NCBI GenBank assembly: GCA_905221605.1
Contig: CAJNDS010000187.1
Location: 1-64,000 of the forward strand
DNA from: Symbiodinium natans
Taxonomy: Eukaryota; Sar; Dinophyceae; Suessiales; Symbiodiniaceae
DNA: 64,000 bases
Direction: 5' to 3'
Positions 1-10,138 of this stretch are shown piece after piece; positions within the stretch are counted from its first letter, which is position 1; the number at the start of each line of letters is the position of its first letter. The translations under genes were made by a program, and so were the position numbers. The notes under the pieces are model-generated. The model did no database searches, was not told where the DNA came from, and saw only the letters and a program-made list of their open reading frames with translations.

Positions 1-868
1 CCCTGGAAGCCGTCCAAGAAATGGAGCGGCTCCGAACCCTCAATCCCGAAGGCACGCTTAGCTGTGGTTCTGGCCCGTGACCCTCCATGTGGGGCAAGGA
101 TCTGGGGCCGCGGCGGCGGTCCAGCGAAGCCGAGGGGGGTGCCCGACTGTGTAGGGCTACCCACGGGCGGTGGCGGTAATCAAAAACGCCCGGCCCCCCA
201 ATGACGCTTTGCGCAGGTGAGGCCCTGGGAGTCCAAGAAATGGAGCGGCTCCAAACCCTCAATTCCGAAGGCACGCTTAGCTGTGGTTCTGGAACCCGTG
301 ACCCTTCATGTGGAGCGAGGCTCTGGGGCCGCGGCGGCGGTCCAGCAAAGCCGAGGAAGGTGCTCGACTGTGTAGGGCTACCCACGGGCGGTTATCAGTA
401 AGGGCGAGGCCCTGGGACGTCCAAGAAACGGGGCCCTCAATCCCGACGGCACGCTTAGCTGTGGTTCTGGGGCCCGTGACCCTCCATGTGGGGTGATGCT
501 CTGGGGCCGCGGCGGTGGTCCAGCAAAGCCGAGGGGCGTGCCCGACTGTGTAGACCTACCCACGGGCGGTTATCAGTAACGCCCGGCCCCCCGATGACGC
601 TTTGCGCAGGGCAAGGCCCTGGAAGCCGTCCAAGAAATGGGGCGGCTCCAAACCTTCAATTCCGAAGGGCACGCTTAGCTGTGGTTCTGGGGCCCGTGAC
701 CCTCCATGTGGGGTGATGCTCTGGGGCCGCGGCGGTGGTCCAGCAAAGCCGAGGGGGGTGCCCGACTGTGTAGGGCTACCCACGGGCGGTTATCAGTAAC
801 GCCCGGCCCCCCGATGACGTTTTGCGCAGAGCGAAGCCCTGGAAGCCGTCCAAGAAATGGGGCGGCTC
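1..868. repeat. GC-rich tandem repeat, about 185-224 bp unit
   Basis: A unit starting CCCTGG..GTCCAAGAAA recurs at 1, 225, 410, 617 and 838, so the array holds about four units of uneven length and is cut by the left window edge. Each unit repeats blocks such as GGGGCCGCGGCGG and CCCACGGGCGGT. Open frames here are repeats of each other and are not credible genes. The array stops abruptly in AT-richer DNA. Confidence 0.85.
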
Positions 869-1924
869 CTTCGGGCTATAAGACTTACTATAAGACACTT
901 CCCACACAAAATGAAAAGCTCCGGAACCTCGAAGCTTCTAAACATGCATCTCGGCAGAACTTTTACGGCAAAACAGAAAAAAATGTTCTTTTTCAGGTGG
1001 TTTTTTGCCAACTTTCGTCTTTATTGCTTTTCTTAAGATCCACCTTGCTCCCAGGGTCTTTGAGAACTGTGGCGTTGGACGCTGCCACATCCGCTTCGGC
1101 CGTACCCTCGGCGCACTTGCGTCAGTCAGACATGGGTCCTTCACCTTTTTTCCGCGGGCCTTCTCTTTTCTTTGGGCCTTCTTTACCCACGGTTTTAACA
1201 GATTGAATTTATAATGTTCTTAAATTGGACGCAAGAATTAAAGAAAGAATTTTTACTTTATTTTCCAAGCACGTGTGGTCTTACTACCACCCCAAATTCA
1301 ATTTGAAAAGAACGATTGTAGGCAAAATTAAAGAAATCAATGTTATGGTCAAATTATTATCTTCATATCTTCTTTAATGGTTTTTATTGTGTGATTTCTG
1401 CTTCCAAAAGAGACACTTAATTTTGGTTTGTAATGGTGTTCCAAAAAACCCCCCCCCGTCCAGCATGGCCTGGATGGAGCCCTTACGCCAACAAATCCTT
1501 CCGCTTTAGGCGGCAGAAAACCTGTGGGGGTGGTGGAACTCTCTTGGCCAGAACGACTTGAGAGTTGCCCAGCCACCTTAATTTCTTTCCATTCGACACT
1601 TTTTGACAAATCTTCATTGCGTTCTTGGGTAATAAGCCCAGAGGTGGAAACGACCCCTTGTTGGAAACAGCCCGGGGCTGGAACCAGGCTGCTGCTGGAA
1701 AATACCCAGGCTCGGAACATGCCAAGAATATTTTTCACAAGCTTCTGCCTGGAACACACCCTTAAACCTGGAGCTCTAAGCCCAAGACTGCCCAGCTCTG
1801 CAGCCTTAAGAAAAACTACCCGACCTTGCAGCCTTAAGCCAGAAACTGCCCGGCTTGAAGCCTCAAGGTTAGGGTTGGGGGTGGTTCAGGTTCAGGCCAG
1901 CTCGACCCCTTTACTATTCTTTCA
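869..1924. other. No gene recognised
   Basis: AT-richer spacer with a C homopolymer near 1449 and a short repeated block (GCAGCCTTAAG) near 1800-1840. Short open frames on both strands show no recognisable domain. Confidence 0.5.
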
Positions 1925-2170
1925 AAACTTAGCAAGAGGGCTCCGTTTCTCAGGTTTAGGATGATCTTGAGGGCTCTGTCCTTTCAGGTTTAGAATGACA
2001 AGAAGCAACACCATTGTTCAAAAGCATACCAGAAAAAAACTGTTAAAACCGCTCTTACCCAACTGCGATGTTTGACACAGCACGGTTTTTTGATCTTGAG
2101 GGCTCTGCTCTTTTTAGGTTTAGAATGAAAAAAAACAACACCAGCAGACGTTTCAAACTTCTGCCAAAGC
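1925..2170 (-). repeat. Inverted copies of the 155-bp repeat family
   Basis: This stretch is a diverged reverse complement of the array that follows. Blocks such as AGGTTTAGAATGACAAGAAGCAAC and CTTACCCAACTGCGATG, read on the minus strand, match the plus-strand repeats at 2300-3130. The two orientations meet near 2180, giving a large imperfect palindrome. Confidence 0.75.
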
Positions 2171-2189
2171 GTTTTTAAGATTTTTGTGT

Positions 2190-3470
2190 ATGCTGGCTAA
2201 ATTCTGAAAGAGTAATGTCCGCTGGTGTTGTTTTTTTTCTTGCCCTAAACCTGAAAGAGCGAAGCCTTCCATTGTAAATCTGAAAAGAGCAGAGCCCTCG
2301 AGATCAAAAAAGCCTGCTGTATCAAACATCGCAGTTGGGTAAGAGCGGTTTTGACAGTTTTCTGGTATGCTGGCCGAGTTTTGAACAATGGTGTTGTTTC
2401 TTGTCATCCTAAACGTTGCTTTTTTTTGTCAAACCTGAAAAGAGCAGAACCCTCAAGATCAAAAAAGCCTGCTGTATCAAACATCGCAGTTGGGTAAGAG
2501 CGGTTTTGACAGTTTTCTGGTATGCTGGCCGAGTTTTGAACAATGGTGTTGTTTCTTGTCATCCTAAACGTTGCTTTTTTTTGTCAAACCTGAAAAGAGC
2601 AGAACCCTCAAGATCAAAAAAGCCTGCTGTATCAAACATCGCAGTTGGGTAAGAGCGGTTTTGACAGTTTTCTGGTATGCTGGCCGAGTTTTGAACAATG
2701 GTGTTGTTTCTTGTCATCCTAAACGTTGCTTTTTTTTGTCAAACCTGAAAAGAGCAGAACCCTCAAGATCAAAAAAGCCTGCTGTATCAAACATCGCAGT
2801 TGGGTAAGAGCGGTTTTGACAGTTTTCTGGTATGCTGCCGAGTTTTGAACAATGGTGTTGTTTCTTGTCATCCTAAACCTAAAGGACAGAGCCCTTAAGA
2901 TCAAAAAAACATATTGTGTTGTGGTATGCTGGCAGAAGTTCGAAACAGCAACGTCTGCTGGTGTTGCTTTTTGTCATCCTAAACCTGAAAGAGCAGAGCC
3001 CTCGAGATCAAAAAAACGCGCTGTATCAAACATCGCAGTTGGGTGAGAGCGGTTTTGACAGTTTTCTGGTATGCTGGCCGAGTTTTGAAGAATGGTGTTG
3101 CTTCTTGTCATCCTAAACCTGAAAGGACAGAGCCCTCAAGACCTGAAATCTTATTGGAATGCATTGTCTGGCTGTGTAAGCCAGACCTGAAATCTTATTG
3201 GAATGCATTGTCTGGCTGTGTAAGCCAGATTGAAAGCTGGTGTCACTTTTGTTATCCAAAGTTGCCCGTACAGACAAACAACATGTTGCATTTTGGAGCA
3301 GAGCCATCTGGTGGTGCCTCTAAATCTTCTAAACCTGAAAGAGCAGAGCCTTCAAGATCAAAACAACCGTTCTGGCAGGTTGACAGTTTTTGGGGTATGC
3401 TGGCCGAGATATGGAAAATGTTGTTGCTTCTTGTCGTCCTAAACCTCAAAAAAGCATGTTGTATTAAAAC
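2190..3470 (+). repeat. 155-bp tandem repeat array
   Basis: Three near-identical 155-bp units start at about 2401, 2556 and 2711. Diverged or shorter units lie on both sides, out to about 3470. Each unit contains CATCCTAAAC, AAAGAGCAGA, GATCAAAAAA and a CGCAGTTGGGTAAGAGCGG block. The identical 78-residue frames at 2416 and 2571 are a by-product of the repeat. Confidence 0.9.
3140..3228 (+). repeat. 44-bp direct duplication
   Basis: Two adjacent, essentially identical 44-bp units start GACCTGAAATC at 3140 and 3184. They interrupt the 155-bp repeat array. Confidence 0.9.
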
Positions 3471-3479
3471 TTGCAGTTG

Positions 3480-4230
3480 CGGCAATGCCTCTTATCTGCA
3501 ACGCGGTGACTCTGGAAGGTGCCATAACAAAGCAAGTTGAGAGAACGTGGGTCCGCACATTAAGTATTGACCAAGTTGTTGTGGTGGCAAAACGAATCAA
3601 GAACGTTCTAGACAGGAAGCTGGAAATCCGGTCGCTTGCAAGCCAGGCGTGATCAGCTGAATGCATTGCTCTTACAGGCTGCAAGCTAATCTTCTGCGCA
3701 AGATGTCAGCCAAACTTACAGCATTGTAAACAACTCTTGGAGGTTTCTTGATCCACAGTAGCCAACTCCATCGATTGAAGTCTGCTTGGCAGCCGAGGGA
3801 GTACAAAAGGTTTGCTTGCGTGCATTTGTGTTGTGCGATCATTCACTGTCAGTGAGCAGTAATGCCTGCGCCAGCTGTCGTTTTGTCATGTGCTGCGTTT
3901 AAGGCTCAAGAACGTCTAAGACTGTTGTCTGTCTTTAAGGAGCTTCAAATAGCAACGGGCGTTTGGCCTCTGGGATGAAACGAGATGCTGAAACAGCGGG
4001 TCTTGATAAGACCACAAACCGAGAATGTGGATGTTGTGCTTTGTAGAGTGGCCACTACGGGAACAGTCGACGACATCTCGGAAAATGGATCGGCTGGATT
4101 GAATGTGTAGTACTGAGTGATAGAAAGGATGGAGAATATATTCATGGTGTGAATTTGAGAACAAAATAAGCTAAATTAACAAAACATGAGGGAATGAAAA
4201 GAGGGAAATCTGGACAAACCACTTCACTTA
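3480..4230. other. No gene recognised
   Basis: Unique sequence between the repeat array and the polymerase remnant. Open frames are short with no recognisable motif. Base composition falls toward AT from about 4100. Confidence 0.5.
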
Positions 4231-4249
4231 TCGTAAAAACAGTCAGTGT

Positions 4250-5235
4250 GTTAAAGATGATTATGATTTTGATTTATTGACGGATAGGGGTATTTACCCA
4301 TATGACTAGATGCATGATTTTTAGAAGTTCAATGAAACAGAACCCCAACCAAAGAAAAAAAGATGAAGATCAGGAAAGGCAAAAACACTTCAACGTTAAA
4401 TGCCTCGGCAAATATCATGACCTTTATCTTAAAACGGATGTTCTATTATTGACAGATGTTTTGGAAAACTTCAGAACAAAATGTTTGCAAGATTACGGTC
4501 TAGGCCCGGCTCATTATCATACACTTCCTAATTTTGCTTGGGATGCTATGTATTTAAAAACTGCTGTTGCTTTAGGTTTAGTATACGATGAAGATTTATA
4601 TCAAATGGTTGAAAAGGGGTTTACGCGGTGGGACATGCCAAGTCTGTAGAAGAAGAGCTGAAGCAAATAATGAATATATGAGTGAAATGTATGATGGAAT
4701 TTAACCGTCTTCTTGCATAAATTCATCTTGATGCAAATGACTTAAACGGTTCAGCAATGTGTCGAAAGCTGCCTCACGAGGATATTGAATTTGTTTTTTT
4801 TTTGAAAAGAGCTTACAGCGTGGAATGATATTAATGTAAGTTTATAGTGGACGTTGATTCAGAATACCCTAAAGAGTTGCATGATAAACATGTTGATTGT
4901 CCACTAGCGCCTGAAATAATGAATGTTGAGGCAAGCATGTTATGTGAAACACAAAAAGCCATTTACAAAGCATACAATCACAACAAAGAACCAAGAGACG
5001 AAACCAACAATATAGTAATACTGAATGTACGTACATGATAAACATGATTTTGTGTTACACATTAACATGTTAAAATATTACTTCAAGTGGCAGCAAAAAA
5101 ATTAAAGAAGATAAACACAGCAAAAATGCGCAAACAAAGATATCGGTTAACACCATGGATAGATTTTAACATTTGTCAAAGAAAGGAAGCAACAAGTGAC
5201 TTTGCAAAAGTTAAATTTGCTCAGGTGCTTGTATG
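4250..5235 (+). pseudogene. Decayed protein-primed family B DNA polymerase (Polinton/virus-like)
   Basis: Separate frame pieces keep the order of a protein-primed family B DNA polymerase (DNA_pol_B_2 type, as in Polintons and related viruses). The clearest is about 4302-4648 with HDLYLKTDVLLLTDV. A short piece near 4730 reads HLDANDLNGSAM, near the polymerase active-site block. One at 4846-5036 contains YPKELHDKHVDCPLAPE, and one near 5140-5230 contains LTPWIDFN..RKEA. Upstream, 4257-4300 also fits but has in-frame stops. Stops and frame changes separate all pieces, so the gene is dead. It is much more AT-rich than its surroundings, which suggests an old insertion. No capsid, integrase or terminal protein was seen nearby, so the source could be a Polinton-like transposon, a virus or a linear plasmid. 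Confidence 0.8.
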
Positions 5236-5299
5236 AAAAAAACCACACCATTCTGGGGCCTGTTTGCAACAGAATCTCATAACCAACCTTACAATTTTA

Positions 5300-5860
5300 C
5301 ATAAGAAGGCCTACACCCTGTTTGTTCTCATCTAGGCTTCGTTCGTAGGCAACTTTTGGACAGACTTTTATAAAGGTCACACACTTTTGTATTTGAATGT
5401 ACTTCGAATTCTGTATTTAACGGCCCCATCCTGTACAATCCTCTTCTGGGACCTCCTAATGAATGGTCAGTCAACTTGTGTACAATAAAGCAACAGCTTC
5501 GTTCGTAGTGAAACCTTAGTAAAACAAACATATTACAAGGCGACGCCCAAAGACATCCTCTTCCAAGTCTCATTCGTTAATACTTTGTTTTGGATTTCTA
5601 TTTTGCCGACCACACCCTCTGAAATCCTCCTCTGGCTCCGCTTTGTAGTAAAAGGCAATTTGAGGTTTGAGGTTTGAATAAACACGCCACACCCTAGGAT
5701 CCTCATCTGGACTTCATGTCATGTGAAATTCCACTTAAATCGAATTTTAAATTGAAGAGGCCACATTCCACATCCTCTTCTAAGCTCCACTCATGGTTAA
5801 GTCTTTTGAATTGCAAGGCTGCGCCCTTAGGAGCACACAAGCCGCGCTTAGAGGTCAACC
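5300..5860 (+). repeat. Diverged minisatellite, about 70-115 bp period
   Basis: A motif resembling CCACACCCT..ATCCTC.TCTGG.CTCC.TTCGTAG recurs near 5309, 5423, 5538, 5607, 5682 and 5758. Copies are heavily diverged and unevenly spaced. No gene is visible inside. Confidence 0.6.
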
Positions 5861-5879
5861 CGGTAGAGTGTTGGAAGGA

Positions 5880-6420
5880 CCACAAGGGCGGCTAGTCGTG
5901 GTTCAGGTTCCTTTCTTCGGAACACAACCTTCCAGAAACCTTGGAAAGGGAATTCATTTTGTGTCAAGAAGGGCCTGAACCAATATTTTTTTTTTCCTCT
6001 GGTGCCTCTTTACTACTTCAGTAGCACAGTAGGCCGGTCTTGTTGGGCTCGACGAAAAGGGTGAAACAGAGTCAGCGCACACAACCCGCCAGACACAACA
6101 CGAAACCACCAAAGAACAGACACCGAAGAAACAAAGCGAGCAATCGCGCTAAACTACTAGATACCCCACGGACTCAGTACTCGAGGTCGTCAATGAAGTC
6201 CCGGTTCACAAGGAAGCACGGAGCTTGTGGGGGAATCGCAAATTGCGACATTGCCAGATTCTCAAAACCACCATCATGTAGCCATTGGTGCGACAGCGGT
6301 TATTCAAACCGAGGTCATCAGAAGAGGTTCGGATCACGTACTCGTTGTCAAGGACAGACAACCGACACTCAATGGCGAAAGGATGTTGCAAGTCAGACTC
6401 CCTAGGGGGGATGAAAGATG
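5880..6420. other. No gene recognised
   Basis: Unique sequence with an A-rich stretch near 6060-6160. Overlapping short frames in several registers show no domain. Confidence 0.45.
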
Positions 6421-6430
6421 TGCAAATGCC

Positions 6431-7107
6431 CCATGGTGGTCAGCCAGTGGGGACTTAACAGCAAGAACAATCTAGGCAAGACCGGCCCAGGGCTCCGAGC
6501 ACAGGGTTCACCAGTCAACCTGGCGCACAAGTGCCCACCCTCGAAGGTGCCCGCGCACGGCCAGAGGGGGGGCGAGAGTAGCATCAGCTACCGATTACCT
6601 GGCGCACAAGGGCCCACCCTCAGAGGTGCCCGTGCACGGTCAGAGGGGGGGCGAGAGTAGCAGCAGCTACCGATTCATCGGGGAAAGTCCACGGCGAGTT
6701 ATCAAACCCTTAACGCCACAGGGTTTTAATGACACCGAGGGACCTCCCAGTCCAGGCATCTCGCACAAGGCTACGCCACTTTAGCACTGGCCTGCGCATC
6801 GGCACGCATCAGGTCCCTTCACCCAAACCCGCGAGGTACGTCGGTAAGGAGACGGGAGGGCTCACATCACCGTCACGCAGCCACCAATGCGAATACATTC
6901 AGCACCTGCCAAGGCCGTTCACGAGATGGTTTACAGTTTCGCCATCACAGGTGGAGCAAAGTCGTGCCTCAGCACGGAACGTTGTAAGTGTCAACCTGTG
7001 TGTTCGGAAGTATAAAGTTGCCCCATGGTGGTCAGCCAGTGGGGACTTAACGGCAAGAACAAAGGGGTAGGACCAGCCCAGAGTACTCCATGGTGGTCAG
7101 CCAGTGG
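6431..7107 (+). repeat. Dispersed short direct repeat
   Basis: CCATGGTGGTCAGCCAGTGG occurs exactly at 6431-6450, 7023-7042 and 7088-7107. The first two copies share a longer downstream extension (GGGACTTAAC.GCAAGAACAA). The DNA between 6680 and 7020 has no recognisable gene. Confidence 0.85.
6519..6677 (+). repeat. 79-bp tandem duplication
   Basis: Two adjacent copies start CCTGGCGCACAAG at 6519 and 6598 and differ at a few bases. Both end with the block GCGAGAGTAGC. Confidence 0.9.
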
Positions 7108-7189
7108 AGCCTCTCCGAGCACAAAGCGCAACGTTCTTTTGACTCACAAGAGCTCGTCCGCCGGCCAAAGCAGGCTTGACTGCTTCGTT

Positions 7190-7797
7190 CCAATCAGAGC
7201 CATCAGGTAAACCCAAGCAGGCGGGGACCCCACCTGCCCCGCAGGAAGTGGGAGAGTCCCCCAGTCGAAACTTCGCACTCAAGGCCAAGCAACTATCTCC
7301 TTGGCCGGTGAGGGTTGAGGGTTGAATACCCAGAATCAGCCCGTCCAAGCCCAAACCGACAGACGTCGGTGAGGAGATGCGAGGGCTCGCATCACGTTGG
7401 ACGGCCAACAGGAGCGGTAGAACTTCCATTGTATACACTGCCTTGGTCCAGGCAGCACCGTCAGGCAACATCCAGGCAGGCGGTGAGCCTGCTTGTCCCG
7501 CCACAGGCCATGCGCAGGCAATGACGGCCTTTTTAAAGGCCAGTTGCTCCACAGGTGCTCGATGGCTCCTTGCAAGGGCAGTGGGTGCATATTCTCTACG
7601 TAGTGCCCAATACCTGGGAGAAGCAGCACCACCGCATTGGCCTCTCCAGAGTCGTCATTCGGCCGAGATACCACAAAGGGGAGGGTCGCATTGCCATGAC
7701 TCACTGTGATCCAAGTGTCGTCTCGTCCCGTGAGCGATGGGGCAACAAGTGTGGGCGACAGCTGGATCTCAAAGCTGAGGGGTTCTTGCAGTGCCAT
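7190..7797 (-). pseudogene. Broken alpha/beta-hydrolase-like gene, left copy
   Basis: Starts at ATG 7797 (MALQEPL..) and is clearly homologous to the plus-strand gene at 19256: WIT.SHG, LPFVVSRP, VVLLLPG.GH, ENMHPLP.QGAIE. A frame change near 7535 moves the rest (AFKKAVIACAWPVAGQ, LPDGAAWTKAVYTMEV) into a second frame. Homology to the right copy ends near 7376. Beyond it, near 7190-7260, a degenerate second copy of the PDG..W..AV block suggests an internal duplication. LLLPG and the downstream glycine-rich strand resemble an alpha/beta-hydrolase, but this copy keeps no catalytic Ser motif. Function unknown. Confidence 0.7.
7376..7393. other. Perfect 7-bp hairpin, GGGC loop
   Basis: GATGCGA-GGGC-TCGCATC. 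A second copy at 8153-8170 is GATGTGA-GGGC-TCACATC, so one stem pair differs by a matched C:G to T:A change. Confidence 0.7.
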
Positions 7798-8251
7798 GGC
7801 ACAGAAACGGCCACCTACCCGGTCAAAGAGGGGCAGAGGAGAGGAAGACTGGGCAGCCTTACCAGAGAGCCATCCCTAGAAAGGGCAGAGGAAAGGACGG
7901 TTGGCCGTTTTACCGATGACAGAGCTGGAACATCCAGGCAGGACCGGTCCAGGGCAGTCCGTGGCAGATGGCCAGTGGAGCAACCACAAAAGAAAGGCCC
8001 CCCGTCACCACAGGCACACCGCGGGGCCGACACAGACGGGTGTTCACAGCTGCAGGCTGTGAGCACACAGAAGACAAGCACGATCCAATCCGTGCATAGA
8101 CCACGAGAGGATGAATATCCCGAGGTAGTCTTGCGGCATGTATCGGCGAGGAGATGTGAGGGCTCACATCACGCTAGGCAGCATGCCATGAAGGGACTCA
8201 AAGGCGCGTTCGCATGGCGTCAGTAGGAGCCCTCAGATGACAATTTGCTGT
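7798..8251. other. Spacer between broken hydrolase and minus-strand ORF
   Basis: Includes DNA upstream of the broken hydrolase that also matches the right copy (to about 7870). The hairpin at 8153-8170 lies here. Frames of about 85 residues on the minus strand show no domain. Confidence 0.5.
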
Positions 8252-10051
8252 CTATTGCCTGGAGCCATCCCAGTCCGGACGCCGGGAGCGATGGCCATCT
8301 GAGGTGGTATGGGAACGCGTACGGCTGGGCATGACCTGCATTGGAGGCAGCTCTTGCTCGTCAACCCCCCACTCAGGGACGCCGTCCGGAATGGGGATAC
8401 CTCTGTATCTTGTCATTGAGGTTTGGGCCGCGAGCCACATCACCCGGACAGCTTCCTGGATTTGCCTGTACTGCACAACACCTTCGTCCTTATACTGATA
8501 GGGGAAGGATGTAACTGCCGCACGTAGGGCCGAAGGATCAGGGTCCTTGGAGGTGCCATGGCAGTACATCTTAAACCAGAAGCTGTTGAGTCGCTGCTTG
8601 GTTGGATGTTTAGCTCGCATGAGCCCCTTAATGGCAGCCCAGTGAGCAGTGGCTGCATCATACCACTCATTTCGGGGACGTTTTGGCCCATGCTTGGTGG
8701 GTGTGGTGCTGATCCCTTTCCAATGCGCTTCGAAGATGACTGGCAGTCGGAAAGGGGCTGAGACATCCACTTCTCGCAAAGCTGCAAGGTCAGTGGTTCG
8801 CAGCTCCGAGAAGCGCCAATCATTCACCTGTGCCTCGGGTTCGTCCTCCGCATCCGACATGTCATCCATCGGGCAGGGAGAGCCTTCGTTAGTTTCGGAA
8901 GAGATGCTGACGACCGCCGGCGAGGCTGCCGCAGTGTTCACTTCCACCGGCGCAGCCAAAGGCGAGGAGAGCAAGCACTCTAGGGGCAACACTCGCCGCA
9001 GAAAAACAGCCATTCTGTGAGAGGTGTCAGGCCATTCCAAGTTATAAACTGACCAAAAGTGTTCAATGTTTTGGTTGGCCACCGAGGCCGCAAGGGCAAG
9101 CCGGATGGCGTCAAGGAAATGGGCAGGGGGGTGGTCCGGCCTAAATTCTTGATAGTGCCTTTGCCCAAGTGTCTCTGTGCCCTGCAGCGTGATGCCTAGG
9201 AACGTATTCAGGTTGGGCTGGGCAAGCCTGGCCTTTTCCACGTCCGTGTGCTGAGCAGCTGCGGCCCATGCCTGCAAGGCTTCTTGGGAGGCTTGGCCAG
9301 TGACTTGTGGCAGTCCACTGTGCGCGTCCATCACATATTTGGTAGTAGGGCACTTGGGACACCGATAAGCGCGGCCAGCTAAGAAGGCCACCATGGCTGC
9401 GGGCGGCACATTGATCTGCAGGTCAGTAATTTTATTGTCAGATTCAGGAAAACCAATAACAATGGGCAGCCCGGCCGTTCGCTCCAGGGGACCTTTTTGG
9501 TGGGATTCGAATGCGAGCAGAAGTGCACCCAGCCAATAATCTGGGTCAGCGTAGCTGAGCATTGCAGGAAAACTGGCATTGATGACACTCGGCAAGTCCG
9601 ACACCGCAGAGAAAAGATCCGCGATGTACTGCGCAGTGGTAAGAAAGCCATACCCCACCAGGGACTCCGAAAGCCTTGCTTTGTCCAGCTGCGGAGCCGG
9701 GCATTCCAACATTTCAGCAAGGTCGAAATGCTGCAATGCGCCCGACAGTCTAAGACACTGCGTGATGATAGGGTCATATACCTTCAAATACGCCGCCGGA
9801 AACGTTTCAGGCAGATGCAGTAGCGTGTCCGCAATTCCGATCAGCATCTCCGAGTCTTGCAGCTGGTTCGGTACGCCATTCAAAAACACCTCATAGGCCC
9901 TATATGCCCGAAGCTGCTGGCAGTGTGTTGTGAGGTGTTGCGAGTCACGCAGGCTCATGTAGGGCCGAGGTTTGACATTCTTACCAAAGTGATGTCCCGC
10001 TGCAAGTGCTCGCCACATGAGATCACAGACCGAGCCTGTGTTGCTCTGCAT
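8252..10051 (-). CDS. Unknown 599-residue protein, last ORF of the minus-strand block
   Basis: ATG at 10051, stop at 8252. I do not recognise the family. The N-terminal two thirds is mostly helical and globular, with a CPKC pair near residue 230 (YRCPKCPTTKYVMDAHSG) that may be half a zinc site. A Ser/Thr/acidic linker follows at about residues 365-405 (SSETNEGSPC, DDMSDAEDEPE). A second basic, Trp-rich globular part (RPRNEWYDAATAHW) leads to an Arg/Ser-rich tail. It lies 88 bp after the previous ORF on the same strand. It may be a separate gene or the C-terminal part of one very large protein. Length and clean reading frame favour real coding sequence. Confidence 0.6.
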   Translation of the reverse strand: MQSNTGSVCDLMWRALAAGHHFGKNVKPRPYMSLRDSQHLTTHCQQLRAYRAYEVFLNGVPNQLQDSEMLIGIADTLLHLPETFPAAYLKVYDPIITQCLRLSGALQHFDLAEMLECPAPQLDKARLSESLVGYGFLTTAQYIADLFSAVSDLPSVINASFPAMLSYADPDYWLGALLLAFESHQKGPLERTAGLPIVIGFPESDNKITDLQINVPPAAMVAFLAGRAYRCPKCPTTKYVMDAHSGLPQVTGQASQEALQAWAAAAQHTDVEKARLAQPNLNTFLGITLQGTETLGQRHYQEFRPDHPPAHFLDAIRLALAASVANQNIEHFWSVYNLEWPDTSHRMAVFLRRVLPLECLLSSPLAAPVEVNTAAASPAVVSISSETNEGSPCPMDDMSDAEDEPEAQVNDWRFSELRTTDLAALREVDVSAPFRLPVIFEAHWKGISTTPTKHGPKRPRNEWYDAATAHWAAIKGLMRAKHPTKQRLNSFWFKMYCHGTSKDPDPSALRAAVTSFPYQYKDEGVVQYRQIQEAVRVMWLAAQTSMTRYRGIPIPDGVPEWGVDEQELPPMQVMPSRTRSHTTSDGHRSRRPDWDGSRQ

Positions 10052-10138
10052 GATGGGTGCACAGGCTGGGGCGCTGGGGTCGCGGGTGCCGCTGGGCTCG
10101 CTAGGCCCTCGAGGCTTGGCTTTTGGCGGTTCCAGATG

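Noticed and set aside
201-1206. Several 60-166 residue frames in the GC-rich repeat
   Set aside because: They are copies of each other in both strands of the tandem repeat, with no domain.
1859-1880. Telomere-like GGTTAGGGTTGGGGG
   Set aside because: Barely one unit long with no array.
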